Of a stretch of DNA of 64,000 bases, positions 37,761 to 46,830 are shown piece by piece (within the stretch, counting starts at the first letter, position 1; each line of letters starts with the position of its first letter). Origin of the DNA: Flavobacteriales bacterium. Its GTDB lineage: Bacteria > Bacteroidota > Bacteroidia > Flavobacteriales_D > Parvicellaceae. The translations under genes were made by a program, and so were the position numbers. Under the pieces are notes generated by a model. It was not told where the DNA came from, did no database searches, and saw only the letters and a list, made by a program, of their open reading frames with translations. Where the stretch lies: the NCBI GenBank assembly GCA_020635565.1, contig JACJZN010000007.1, positions 682,001-746,000 of the forward strand. Reading direction: 5' to 3'.

Positions 37761-39086
37761 ATGAAAAAGATTACAGTTTTAGTTTCGGTTTTAGGTTCAA
37801 TCTTATCTGGATTAGCACAAAATAATTCAGTGGTTATTCGCGATAACGCTTTTATTGTTATAGATGGAGGTGTAAATGGTACAGAAGCTGTGGTGGTCGT
37901 TGATCAACCGCATCAGAATGGCATCATCACTTCTGGAACAGGAGGGAATATTATTACTCAAGGAGAATTTGATTATGTCAAATGGAATATTGGAACCTCA
38001 ACAGGAACTTATACTGTCCCTTTTACAGCTGATGCAAATAATGCTAAAATTCCGTTAACATTAAATGTTACTTCGGCTGGAACCGGATCTGGATATGTTG
38101 CCTTTTCTTCTTGGGATGTTTCTACTGGCGCTGGAGCTTTTGATAATACTCCATGGCCATCAGATGTTACCCATATGGCGGGAGCAAACGGAAACCCGGA
38201 CGTTTCTGATTATGCTGTAGATCGATTTTGGGTGATTGATATCAATGATCCTTTAGGAACCGGAGAGACTTACTCAGCTATTCCAACACCATCAATTAAT
38301 TTTAGTTATAATTTTGGTTATGCACCAGAAATGGCGGATGGAAATTTGTTAACAGCTGGTCTATTGGGTGGTCAGCATTTTGATCCTGCAACAAATAAAT
38401 GGTTTGGAGCAGGTTCTGGCGTTGGGATTGCTACAGGTATTTGGGGAGCAGATAATGGCTCTGGTTTAGTTTCTGGGGTTCAGCCTTTTGCGGGTGACTG
38501 GTTCAGAACCTGGACACTATCAGATTTTAATAGTCCCTTACCGATTGAGTTAAATGATTTTAGTTTGGATTGTAAAGAGGAGGGGGTGGTTGTTTCATGG
38601 GAAACTGCTTCTGAGCTTAATGCTGATCATTTTGAAATCGCTAAAAGTGCTGATGGGATAACTTTTGATTTCATCGCATCAGTACAGGCTGTTGGAAGTT
38701 CTAATATTAACACTTCATATACATACATTGACGAGACATTCAATTCAGGTACAGCCTTTTACAAATTGATTGAAGTGGATCAGAATGGGGTTCAGAGAGA
38801 ATTGTCTATATCATCAATCCCGTCTTGTATGAGTGATGCTGCATTTGATGCTTATGGAAATTTAGAAGGTGATATTTTTATTACGATAAATGCAACAGAA
38901 ACAAATGATTATAATGTGATTCTTTTTGATGCTTTAGGAAAACAAGTTGCAGCCCCTAAACCAATTAATGTGGAGGTAGGATTCAATAAATTTGAATTGA
39001 ATTATACCAATCTAGCATTTGGTTCCTACCTGCTTCAAATTGAAGATGGAGAGAATTCTTTTGTGAAGAAAATTGTGATTCGATGA
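37761..39086 (+). CDS. T9SS cargo surface protein, type A sorting domain (paralogue 1)
   Basis: A 441-residue secreted protein. The signal peptide is MKKITVLVSVLGSILSGLAQ. A beta-rich N-terminal region (about 20-265) includes GTGGNIITQGEFDYVKWNI and VSDYAVDRFWVIDI. It is followed by a fibronectin-III-like module (LPIELNDFSLDCKEEGVVV onward) common in Bacteroidota surface proteins. The last 75 residues form a type A T9SS sorting domain ending SFVKKIVIR. It should cross the outer membrane through SprA and be surface-attached or released. It is the first of a three-gene cluster, and the next gene is a close paralogue whose ATG overlaps its stop. The biological role is unknown. Confidence 0.85.
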   Translation: MKKITVLVSVLGSILSGLAQNNSVVIRDNAFIVIDGGVNGTEAVVVVDQPHQNGIITSGTGGNIITQGEFDYVKWNIGTSTGTYTVPFTADANNAKIPLTLNVTSAGTGSGYVAFSSWDVSTGAGAFDNTPWPSDVTHMAGANGNPDVSDYAVDRFWVIDINDPLGTGETYSAIPTPSINFSYNFGYAPEMADGNLLTAGLLGGQHFDPATNKWFGAGSGVGIATGIWGADNGSGLVSGVQPFAGDWFRTWTLSDFNSPLPIELNDFSLDCKEEGVVVSWETASELNADHFEIAKSADGITFDFIASVQAVGSSNINTSYTYIDETFNSGTAFYKLIEVDQNGVQRELSISSIPSCMSDAAFDAYGNLEGDIFITINATETNDYNVILFDALGKQVAAPKPINVEVGFNKFELNYTNLAFGSYLLQIEDGENSFVKKIVIR

Positions 39087-40402
39087 GAATGAGATTATCA
39101 TATACAATTGGTATAGTTCTGCTGGGAACCATTAGTGCCTTTGCGCAAAATAATGCACTGGTAATTAATGATAATGCTTTTCTTGTAATAAATGGAGGGA
39201 CTTCTGGTGATGAGGCTGTGTTGGTAGTAAATCAGAGCAATGCCAATGGTATCGTTACTCAGGGAACAGGAGGTAATATTGTTACCTTTGGGGAGTTTGA
39301 TTATGTCAAATGGAATGTTCAAACAGGAACAGGTGCTTACACGGTACCATTCACCACAGATGTTGCTGCGGTTAAAATTCCACTAACTGTAAATTTAACT
39401 TCCGCAGGAACAGGAACCGGGTATATGGCTATGTCAACATGGGATGTTTCGACAGGGGCAGGACAGTATGATAATACACCATGGGCCTCTGAAGTTACGC
39501 ATATGGCTGGAGCAAATGGAAGTGCCGATAATTCAGAATATGCTGTGGATAGATTTTGGGTGATCGATGTAGATGATCCACTGGGAACTGGAGAAACGTA
39601 TTCCGCTCTTCCGGTAAAAAGTATCGACTTTTCGTACAATACTGCTTTAGCAGAGGTAGCTGATGGAAATGCTTTGTCACTCGGTAATTTGGGTGGGCAG
39701 TATTTTAATCCCGTGGGTGAGCTTTGGCACGGTGCAGGTGCAGGAGGTTCAGCTTCAGGGATATGGGGAATTGATAATGGTACAGGATTGGTTTCTGGAG
39801 TCACTCCCCCATCTTGGTATCGTACTTGGACACTGGCTGATTATATGAGTCCACTTCCTGTGGAATTGAACTTTTTTGAAGCTGATTGTAGAGAAAAGGG
39901 TGTCGTAGTATCATGGCAAACGGCATCAGAACAAAATTCCAGTCATTTTGAGATTTATAAAAGTTTCGATGGGGTTGAATTTACTTTGGTGGGTTCTATA
40001 CCATCGGCAGGTAATTCAACCAACAATATTGATTATTCTTTTGTGGATGAGTCAGTGAATGTCGCAGATGTTATTTACAAATTGGTTCAGTATGATAATG
40101 ATGGAACCTCAGTTGAGATGGCAATTACTACAGAAGGTGCTTGTATAGGAGATGCAGGTATTAGTGTGTATGGTGATATGAATGGTGATGTTGTGGTCAC
40201 TTGGAATGCGTCAGAAGCAGGAGATTATGAGATCGTATTGTTGGATGCTTTAGGTAAGCAAGTGAGTGGGGCTTCATTGGTTAATATTGTAAATGGATTC
40301 AATCAATTTGAGTTAAAATATGATCAATTGGCTTTTGGGAGCTATCTGCTCCAGATATCAAATGGAGAAAGATTCTTCGTTAAGAAAATGGTAATTAAGT
40401 AA
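39083..40402 (+). CDS. T9SS cargo surface protein, type A sorting domain (paralogue 2)
   Basis: A 439-residue paralogue of the preceding protein, alignable end to end: GTGGNIVTFGEFDYVKWNV, EYAVDRFWVIDVDDPLGTGE, the same FN3-like module (LPVELNFFEADCREKGVVV) and a sorting domain ending FFVKKMVIK. The signal peptide is SYTIGIVLLGTISAFAQ. The ATG at 39083 overlaps the previous stop (ATGA); a second ATG two codons later is equally possible. It is evidently a tandem duplication that has diverged, with no frame damage. Function is unknown. Confidence 0.85.
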   Translation: MRMRLSYTIGIVLLGTISAFAQNNALVINDNAFLVINGGTSGDEAVLVVNQSNANGIVTQGTGGNIVTFGEFDYVKWNVQTGTGAYTVPFTTDVAAVKIPLTVNLTSAGTGTGYMAMSTWDVSTGAGQYDNTPWASEVTHMAGANGSADNSEYAVDRFWVIDVDDPLGTGETYSALPVKSIDFSYNTALAEVADGNALSLGNLGGQYFNPVGELWHGAGAGGSASGIWGIDNGTGLVSGVTPPSWYRTWTLADYMSPLPVELNFFEADCREKGVVVSWQTASEQNSSHFEIYKSFDGVEFTLVGSIPSAGNSTNNIDYSFVDESVNVADVIYKLVQYDNDGTSVEMAITTEGACIGDAGISVYGDMNGDVVVTWNASEAGDYEIVLLDALGKQVSGASLVNIVNGFNQFELKYDQLAFGSYLLQISNGERFFVKKMVIK

Positions 40403-40421
40403 TAAATAATTAAACACCCTT

Positions 40422-42347
40422 ATGAAAAAGTTTTTAGTTATTCCGTCAATATTAGTATCTACATCTTTAGCGTTTTCTCAAAGCGTTGGAATAAATAGCA
40501 CAGGAGCAAATCCAGATGCTTCGGCAATGTTAGACATTTCTTCTTCAAGTCAAGGAGTTCTTGTGCCAAGAGTGGCATTGACTGCAACAAATGCGGCAGG
40601 GCCTGTGACTGGTCCGGCAACTTCATTATTGGTTTATAATACGGCCACTGCTGGAGCAGCTCCGAATAACGTTACTCCAGGATTCTATTATTGGGATGGT
40701 AGTGCTTGGGTTAGATTTTCTGAAGATGGTGATAATTGGAAGTTAGATGGAAATACGGGAACAACAGCATCAGCATCTGCAATTGGTGTAGCGGCCAATA
40801 ACAATTTTATTGGAACCACTGATGCCACAGATTATGTGTTTGCTACAAATGGTCTGGAAAGGATGAGGTTGAAGACAGATAACACAACTACCGCACGTTT
40901 GGGTATTGGAACAGCGTTTACTTCAAACCTGAATTCAGGATCAACACCAAGTTTGATTCATTTACATGATTGGGGAACAACTGCGAATGATTATCCAATT
41001 GTACAGTTAAGCACGGCTAATACAGCTAGTGGAAGGACGGTAGGTATAATGAATTTTGCTGCTACTGGAACGTTAAATGAAAAGAGAATAGCTACAATTG
41101 AGAGTTATCTGACAGCTGCATCAGGAACAAATGGATCAGGTGATTTGAGGTTTTTTACGAACAATAATAATACCCTGCAGGAAAAGTTCCGATTGGGACC
41201 TACAGAAGCGGTGGTCAATGAACAAAGTATTGATTATGATTTTAGAGTTGAATCAAATGGGAATGCAAATATGTTTTTTGTAGATGCTGCAAATGATCGG
41301 GTAAGTGTTGCTAGTGCTAATAATGCAGTGGAATTTAATGTCACAGGTGAAAGTTATTTTTCAGATGATATTTGGTTAAGAGATGGAGCTGTTAACGCAG
41401 GAGATTTTTTAGTTAGAATTTACGATAGTTCAGATGATGGTGTTATTGATGTGTATGAAAATAATGCAATGAATCATAGGATTCATGGTAACGGAACAAC
41501 TATTTTTAATGATCAGGGATTGGCTATAGATTTATTAATGGAGGGTGATACAGATGCTGATCTTTTCTTTTTGGATGCAAGTGCCGATCGAATTGGGATA
41601 TCAAATACTACTCCGGATGGGATATTATCTGTTGAAGGGAGTTTTGCTCCTGCGGTAGGTAATGATGGAGTTCTTACAGGAGTTAATGCTAATACTTCGG
41701 GTATTGGAGTTAATGGTGCAGGTCAAGGACAAACGATGAGTGGATTGGCAGCTGGGTCAGGAGCAGCTTTTACTGGAAATGCAACCGCATCAACCCATTT
41801 TTGGAATACTGCTGGTGCTGGTGAGGGGTGTTATATCTCAGAATCTTTCGGAGGTGTTTGGAGAGTTGGTCATTGGACAGGAGGGGGGTATAGAAAAATT
41901 TTGGGTACAGGTTCTGTAAGTACCGTTGTAGAGGATACGGTTGGAAACAAAGTGATTATGAATTGCCCAGAAGCTCCAGAAAATTTATTTATGGATTATG
42001 GGATGGGACAGTTGGTTAATGGCTTTGCTCATATCAAGATTGACCCAATATTAGCCAAGAATATAATTGTTGATGAGGCACATCCGATGAAAGTTTTTAT
42101 TCAGTTAGAGGGAGATTGTAACGGAGTTTTTGTTAGCAGCAAAAACGCAGATGGTTTTGATGTTAAGGAACTTCAAAATGGTACGTCTAATGTGAGTTTC
42201 AGCTATTCAATAGTTGCTACCCGTGGAGATGAAATACATCATTCTCGAGATGGTCAGGTAAGAATTGCAAAGTATGATGGTCGATGGGAAGAGGCTGCTC
42301 CAGAAAGAGAGATTTATAATCCTCTTCTACCAGTTAAAGTAGAATAA
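40422..42347 (+). CDS. Secreted fibre-like protein with tail-fibre-type C-terminal domain
   Basis: A 641-residue exported protein (signal peptide MKKFLVIPSILVSTSLAFSQ). The mature start SVGINSTGANPDASAMLDIS then SQGVLVPRVAL is a common opening of Bacteroidota surface proteins. The middle (about 120-480) is built of beta-rich repeats with Asn/Asp/Thr (for example FFVDAANDRVSVASANNA, FFLDASADRIGISNTTPDG), suggesting a shaft. The C-terminal about 130 residues (from NCPEAPENLFMDYGMGQLVN, with EGDCNGVFVSSKNADGFDVK) resemble a domain found at the end of many bacterial fibre-like proteins. There is no T9SS sorting domain, unlike its two upstream neighbours. It follows paralogue 2 by 19 bases. Confidence 0.75.
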   Translation: MKKFLVIPSILVSTSLAFSQSVGINSTGANPDASAMLDISSSSQGVLVPRVALTATNAAGPVTGPATSLLVYNTATAGAAPNNVTPGFYYWDGSAWVRFSEDGDNWKLDGNTGTTASASAIGVAANNNFIGTTDATDYVFATNGLERMRLKTDNTTTARLGIGTAFTSNLNSGSTPSLIHLHDWGTTANDYPIVQLSTANTASGRTVGIMNFAATGTLNEKRIATIESYLTAASGTNGSGDLRFFTNNNNTLQEKFRLGPTEAVVNEQSIDYDFRVESNGNANMFFVDAANDRVSVASANNAVEFNVTGESYFSDDIWLRDGAVNAGDFLVRIYDSSDDGVIDVYENNAMNHRIHGNGTTIFNDQGLAIDLLMEGDTDADLFFLDASADRIGISNTTPDGILSVEGSFAPAVGNDGVLTGVNANTSGIGVNGAGQGQTMSGLAAGSGAAFTGNATASTHFWNTAGAGEGCYISESFGGVWRVGHWTGGGYRKILGTGSVSTVVEDTVGNKVIMNCPEAPENLFMDYGMGQLVNGFAHIKIDPILAKNIIVDEAHPMKVFIQLEGDCNGVFVSSKNADGFDVKELQNGTSNVSFSYSIVATRGDEIHHSRDGQVRIAKYDGRWEEAAPEREIYNPLLPVKVE

Positions 42348-42386
42348 TGGATAGACTGTTTAAATAGTAACTGTTAAAAACTCTTG

Positions 42387-42441
42387 AGTAACCTCATGCA
42401 TTCAACAAGTTATGTAAGTAATTTTGAATCATGAGGTTACT
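42387..42441. repeat. 12-bp perfect inverted repeat over the start of the OmpA gene
   Basis: AGTAACCTCATG (42387-42398) and CATGAGGTTACT (42430-42441) are perfect reverse complements 31 bases apart. The right arm contains the start codon, and the -7 box (42419-42426) lies between the arms. It could be an operator, or an RNA hairpin hiding the start on read-through transcripts from upstream. Confidence 0.6.
42419..42426 (+). promoter_or_regulatory. -7 promoter box 4 bases before the OmpA-family gene
   Basis: TAATTTTG matches TAnnTTTG; the ATG follows after AATC. Transcription from here would start at or next to the start codon. Confidence 0.5.
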
Positions 42442-44134
42442 ACTTTTTACTGCAATATTTTTTAGTGTTTCGACAATTTCTGCCTGGCAAGAGCATGATC
42501 CGCCTGTGGGAGATACGAATGTTGTAGATACCTTGCTGAGTGAAGAGGAGTTATTGAAAATGGACTTCCCTGAAATTTGTCCGGAGGAGGATTATGAGCA
42601 TTGGATCTATAATCCGAATTTTCATTTAACCCCTGATTATTATAAAGATCGATATACAGAAAAAGATCTGATGTATAAGATCGTGGACAACTGGGGAAAT
42701 GGTTATGATAGTCTGTATGGAGCGAGAAACATGAGACCGATTCTTCACGGTGTAGCTTATCGTGGTGGTGCGAACAATTACTTTCACAAAGAGGATAAAA
42801 GGAATAACCATAATCCACTTCCGAATGATGGGGTGGAGAATCTGTGTAAAGAAGGATTCAGTGGCTCGATTTATTTGTACAGAAAAAACTGGGAGACAGC
42901 TCCACCGATAAAGACATGTGATTGTGTGAATGGAGCAAAGAATAAAATGGACTATTATCAATTGGATTATTTTGATGATAACCATGTCTATGATATGATC
43001 AAATTGGTGTATGAAAGTGCGATAGACACCACAAGAGGACCTGTTTATTTACATTGTTGGAATGGCTGGCATGCCAGTGGATTTATAAGTGCTGTTATCT
43101 TAAAACAATTCTGTGGTTTTTCTGATCTAGAAGCTACCGCATATTGGGATCTCGGGACGGATGGAGCGAACAATAGTCCAAGATATAATTCGATCAGACA
43201 AAGAATTATGGATTTTCAACCCATCTCAGAATTCATTATCAGCGATTCTTTAGGACAGGCAATATGTCCACCCATGCCTGAGTTTATTGATAGTTCTCAA
43301 CTACACATCTCCATTGAACATTTAGCTATCGTACCTGAGGCTATTCCAGTAGGTACAATTATGATTCTTGAAAATGTTGCTTTTGGACCTGGAAAGACAA
43401 CTTTCTCAAACCCTGGAGATAACACTGATCTTCAGAATCTACTGGAAGCATTAATTAAAAATCCACTTATGACAATAGAGATCAGTGGACATACTGATAA
43501 ATCTGGAAATGAAGCCACCAACAAAACGCTTTCACAACAGAGAGCTAAGTTCATTTACGATTTTCTCTTGAGTAACAATATTGCACCTGAGAGATTGTCA
43601 TACAAAGGTTTAGGTTCGGCAAAACCTGCTTACAGCAATAGTACGAAAGACGGAAGAGCGGCTAATCGTAGAATTGAGATCAAGATCTTGAGCAAGAAAG
43701 CAGAATCGATGGATAAACTGGTGGATGAATCAACATTGGAGGATGAGGTTATTCTTCCTTTTACTGAGTCCATTCCAAATCTAAAAATTGGACAATCCAT
43801 AGTTCTCAATGGAGTTGTTTTTGGACCTGGAGAGATCGTTCTATCAGATTCAGCAAAATTAGCTATGAATGAAGTTGTTTCTACCCTGACAGATCATCCA
43901 GGATTAATTGTGGAAGTAATAGGATATACCGATATAAGTGGGATTGAAGAAAAAAATATTCTGCTCTCCAATCAAAGAGCTCAGGCGGTTTACGATTATC
44001 TCATTCTTTCAGGAATCGAAGAGAATAGGGTCTCTTTTTCTGGTTGTGGTCCTATAAATCCAATAGCCCCTAATGCTTATCGATGGGGAAGGGATAAAAA
44101 TCGTAGAATTGAATTATTAATCATTAATAAATAG
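42431..44134 (+). CDS. Exported protein: phosphatase-like domain plus two OmpA domains
   Basis: A 567-residue envelope protein with a signal peptide (MRLLLFTAIFFSVSTISAW). Residues about 95-260 resemble a dual-specificity/tyrosine phosphatase: GVAYRGGANNYF near the start, then GPVYLHCWNGWHASGFISA. The active loop aligns as HCxxGxxR with Cys209 kept but Ala215 where catalytic Arg belongs, so ordinary phosphatase activity is unlikely. Two OmpA C-terminal peptidoglycan-binding domains follow (about 315-430 and 455-567), each with GHTD or GYTD, a SxQRA helix and NRRIEI. The double OmpA end should anchor it to peptidoglycan. It lies 1 base before ridA. Its function is unknown. Confidence 0.82.
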   Translation: MRLLLFTAIFFSVSTISAWQEHDPPVGDTNVVDTLLSEEELLKMDFPEICPEEDYEHWIYNPNFHLTPDYYKDRYTEKDLMYKIVDNWGNGYDSLYGARNMRPILHGVAYRGGANNYFHKEDKRNNHNPLPNDGVENLCKEGFSGSIYLYRKNWETAPPIKTCDCVNGAKNKMDYYQLDYFDDNHVYDMIKLVYESAIDTTRGPVYLHCWNGWHASGFISAVILKQFCGFSDLEATAYWDLGTDGANNSPRYNSIRQRIMDFQPISEFIISDSLGQAICPPMPEFIDSSQLHISIEHLAIVPEAIPVGTIMILENVAFGPGKTTFSNPGDNTDLQNLLEALIKNPLMTIEISGHTDKSGNEATNKTLSQQRAKFIYDFLLSNNIAPERLSYKGLGSAKPAYSNSTKDGRAANRRIEIKILSKKAESMDKLVDESTLEDEVILPFTESIPNLKIGQSIVLNGVVFGPGEIVLSDSAKLAMNEVVSTLTDHPGLIVEVIGYTDISGIEEKNILLSNQRAQAVYDYLILSGIEENRVSFSGCGPINPIAPNAYRWGRDKNRRIELLIINK

Positions 44135-44135
44135 T

Positions 44136-44567
44136 ATGTCAAATCAAAAGATCAATACCGGTAATGCACCAAAACCAATGGGTTTATATCCCCATGCAAG
44201 AAAAGTTGGGAATCTTCTTTTTTTATCCGGTGTAGGACCTCGGGCTGCAGGTTCTGGAGCTGAAGAGGCCAATATTCCTGGTTTGAAATATGATAAGAAT
44301 GGCAATTATGAGACTTTTGATTTTGAAGCGCAATGTAGAAGTGTTTTTGATAACGTAAAAATGATCTTGGAAGATGCCGGAGGGAAGTGGGAAGATCTGG
44401 TTGATGTGACAACTTTCTTGACAGATATGAAAAGAGACTTTAAAACGTACAATAGGGTATATGCTGAATATTTCAAAGATGCTCAGCCATGTCGTACTAC
44501 TGTGGAAGTGAATGCTTTGCCATCGCCAATAGCTATAGAATTAAAATGTATTGCAGTAATTGAGTAA
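44136..44567 (+). CDS. ridA: RidA/YjgF family protein
   Basis: A 143-residue soluble trimeric-type protein. RidA hydrolyses reactive enamine/imine intermediates made by PLP enzymes such as threonine dehydratase. Key features are the N-terminal NAPKPMGLYPHARKVGNLLF, ILEDAGGKWEDLVDVTTFL, and CRTTVEVNALPSPIAIELK with the family Arg that binds the substrate carboxylate. It is slightly longer than E. coli RidA because of the loop GSGAEEANIPGLKYDKNGN, which resembles the 2-aminomuconate deaminase subgroup. It is sandwiched between the OmpA gene (1 base) and the PP2C gene (8-base overlap), an unexpected operon for a metabolic detoxifier. Confidence 0.9.
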   Translation: MSNQKINTGNAPKPMGLYPHARKVGNLLFLSGVGPRAAGSGAEEANIPGLKYDKNGNYETFDFEAQCRSVFDNVKMILEDAGGKWEDLVDVTTFLTDMKRDFKTYNRVYAEYFKDAQPCRTTVEVNALPSPIAIELKCIAVIE

Positions 44568-45957
44568 TCTGTTTCAAAATATATTTAACCTGAATTTAGA
44601 AAGGGTTGAAAATGATTGGGATAAGCGTGGTTTTAGAATTATTAACACGCTTATTTTTTCATTAGGTATATTGATGCTTCTCTTCTATTTGCTTTCTTTC
44701 GTTATTTCTCTTTCGGAAGCGAGACCAGTTGTATTAGGGATGATGGCCATTACCATAATTCATTTCTGGGTGTCAAAAAAACTTCCATTCAATGTGATTA
44801 AATTATATGCTTCCTTAATTCCTATAGTATTGATATCGATTGTCTCGATTAGTATTATTGGAGAAGGAGGAGGAGATCGCTTCTATTTTGCCTGTTCTCT
44901 TATTCTACCAATGATATTTTATAAGGAGAAGAAGTGGTGGTTGCCGCTAGTATTATTGAATATTGTTGCATTCATTGCCTCAACATTTTTACAGCAGTAT
45001 ATTGAGCCAATGGCAAGTATCAGTGATCAGGAACTATTCTTTTATGCGGGAATAAATGGAATTGCGATCTGCAGTTTGATATTGATCATGCTTAAGGTTT
45101 TTAAAATAGAAATAGACGGGTTTCAACAGACAATTACGGATCAAAAACAAACGTTGGAAATAAAGAATAAGGAGATTACTGAAAGTATCAATTACGCTAA
45201 AGGAATTCAGGAAGCAATTTTACCAAGTGCCCATTTTTTGGAGAGGGAGTTTAAACATGGATTTATCTGTTATCTTCCTAAGGACATTGTTGCTGGTGAT
45301 TTTTACTGGATAGAAAAGGTGGAAGATGATCTCTATTTTGCAGCAGCAGATTGTACAGGACATGGTGTTCCCGGTGCGATGGTAAGTGTCGTTTGTTCTA
45401 ATGCGCTACAACAATCACTTCACGAATATAGACATACAAATACAAGCGATTTATTGGAAAGTACGAGTCAACTTGTTTCAAAAACATTCGAGAAATCTAT
45501 AAGAGAGATCAAAGATGGAATGGATATTGGCTTGTGCAGATGGAATGCTGAAACTGGAATGTTGCAGTTCTCAGGAGCAAATAATCCACTCTGGTTGATT
45601 TCAAATAGCTCAGAACTGAAAACTAATTCTGATTATAAAACAATAGAAGTAGAAGGACGATATTTACATGAGGTCAAGGGAACAAAAAGACCAGTAGGAA
45701 ATAGCGATATTAAAATGAAATTCGAGCTGCATGAAATCCAACTTGAGCAAGGAGATGAGATCATTCTACAGACAGATGGATTTGCAGATCAGTTTGGTGG
45801 TACCAATGGTAAAAAATATAAGTACAACCAACTCAAGATGTTTTTATTAAAAACAAAATCAATAGACCGTTCAGAGATTCTCAAGAGAGAGTTCTCTGCG
45901 TGGTGCGAAGGCTATGAGCAAATAGACGATGTATGTTTGATCGGACTCAGAATTTAA
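44560..45957 (+). CDS. Membrane PP2C/SpoIIE phosphatase
   Basis: A 465-residue protein. An N-terminal membrane part of about six helices (about 25-185) is followed by a short coiled coil with the ITESINYAKGIQEAILPS motif and a SpoIIE-type serine phosphatase (about 225-465). Metal sites DCTGHGVPGA, TDGFADQFGG and DDVCLIGLRI are intact. It shares its output domain with the HAMP phosphatase at 5978-7798 but has a different input. The only plausible start is TTG at 44560, overlapping the RidA stop by 8 bases, so translation is probably coupled. A natural target would be a STAS protein, with the RsbW-like kinase at 58457 as a candidate opposing enzyme. Confidence 0.87.
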   Translation: MSNLFQNIFNLNLERVENDWDKRGFRIINTLIFSLGILMLLFYLLSFVISLSEARPVVLGMMAITIIHFWVSKKLPFNVIKLYASLIPIVLISIVSISIIGEGGGDRFYFACSLILPMIFYKEKKWWLPLVLLNIVAFIASTFLQQYIEPMASISDQELFFYAGINGIAICSLILIMLKVFKIEIDGFQQTITDQKQTLEIKNKEITESINYAKGIQEAILPSAHFLEREFKHGFICYLPKDIVAGDFYWIEKVEDDLYFAAADCTGHGVPGAMVSVVCSNALQQSLHEYRHTNTSDLLESTSQLVSKTFEKSIREIKDGMDIGLCRWNAETGMLQFSGANNPLWLISNSSELKTNSDYKTIEVEGRYLHEVKGTKRPVGNSDIKMKFELHEIQLEQGDEIILQTDGFADQFGGTNGKKYKYNQLKMFLLKTKSIDRSEILKREFSAWCEGYEQIDDVCLIGLRI

Positions 45958-46319
45958 TCCTCATCCTCATCATCCATGTCATCTGAGTTGTCAGCTACAT
46001 CTTCTTCTTCCTCCTCCTCAGTTTCGTCATCATATTTATCTGAATAATCTTGCATGATGTCATCTTTAAGAATTCCATCCTCATCGTAATCATCATCGTC
46101 TTCAATGATATCCTTAGCTTCCTGCACGCTCATTCTAACTAAGTAATATTTGTCCTCAGCTTCGAAAGGTAATGCCATTCGCTTATTACCATCTTTATCC
46201 GTGTACGAAACTAGGTGTTGATAGAATCCTGAAGGGTACTCAAGTTTGATCTGCTCGATGATCGAAGCATCTAATTTTTCGTAGTCTTTAACGACTCTTG
46301 GTTTTGATGGTGTTGTCAT
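45954..46319 (-). CDS. Acidic protein of unknown function, conserved in Bacteroidota
   Basis: A 121-residue cytosolic protein. The N-terminal 75 residues look folded (VVKDYEKLDASIIEQIKLEY through ALPFEAEDKYYLVRMSVQEA). The rest is a highly acidic tail with runs of Asp and Glu (EEEEEEDVADNSDDMDDEDE). I recall similar uncharacterised proteins across flavobacteria. The tail recalls RNA polymerase delta subunits or histone chaperones, but there is no domain evidence. The ATG at 46319 is chosen; a TTG seven codons upstream is less likely. Its stop overlaps the convergent phosphatase stop by 4 bases. Confidence 0.75.
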   Translation of the reverse strand: MTTPSKPRVVKDYEKLDASIIEQIKLEYPSGFYQHLVSYTDKDGNKRMALPFEAEDKYYLVRMSVQEAKDIIEDDDDYDEDGILKDDIMQDYSDKYDDETEEEEEEDVADNSDDMDDEDED

Positions 46320-46394
46320 GGTCAATAAATTACATGACAAACGTGAATATTTATTTTTAATTATGCAACTACTCCTGCTAAAAATAATGTAAAA

Positions 46395-46712
46395 TTATTT
46401 CGGACCTCGATTGTAAACTTTGGAAGTATCCTGTTTTGGATTGATAGATTTGATGGTTGACGAAGGTGAATTTGGTGTGCAAACTTTGTTAGAATCTACC
46501 TTAATAGAGTCCCAAATCACGGTATTTGTGTCGATTGAAGGAGTAAACTCATTCCGCATGGCACTCCCACAACCAAGACCCATATTATCTCGCGCTTTTA
46601 ATATTTTTAAGGTAGAAGTAGAACCACTATGGCTATAATGATTGATCTGATTGGTTTGTGACAAAGAGGAAATTGTAATACCGGTTAACATCAAAGTGAA
46701 AAGCGTTTTCAT
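46395..46712 (-). CDS. Small exported protein of unknown function
   Basis: A 105-residue protein with signal peptide MKTLFTLMLTGITISSLSQ. The mature part is Ser/Thr/Asn-rich with two cysteines (GLGCGSAMRN and NKVCTPNSPS) and no recognised domain. It is separated from its neighbours by 76 and 118 bases and seems to be a single gene. It could be a small secreted factor, but I cannot assign a function. Confidence 0.55.
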   Translation of the reverse strand: MKTLFTLMLTGITISSLSQTNQINHYSHSGSTSTLKILKARDNMGLGCGSAMRNEFTPSIDTNTVIWDSIKVDSNKVCTPNSPSSTIKSINPKQDTSKVYNRGPK

Positions 46713-46818
46713 AGTAAATCAAGTTTTGGTTTTGCGATTAATACATTCAAGAATTCTTTTGGTTCAAATTTTAACAATCAAAATGGCTAGAACGTAAAAT
46801 TATTGAGGAGCAGAGTTT

Positions 46819-46826
46819 TATTTTTG
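46819..46826 (+). promoter_or_regulatory. -7 promoter box 4 bases before dprA
   Basis: TATTTTTG matches TAnnTTTG, followed by TAAC and the GTG start of dprA. The message is probably leaderless. Confidence 0.55.
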
Positions 46827-46830
46827 TAAC

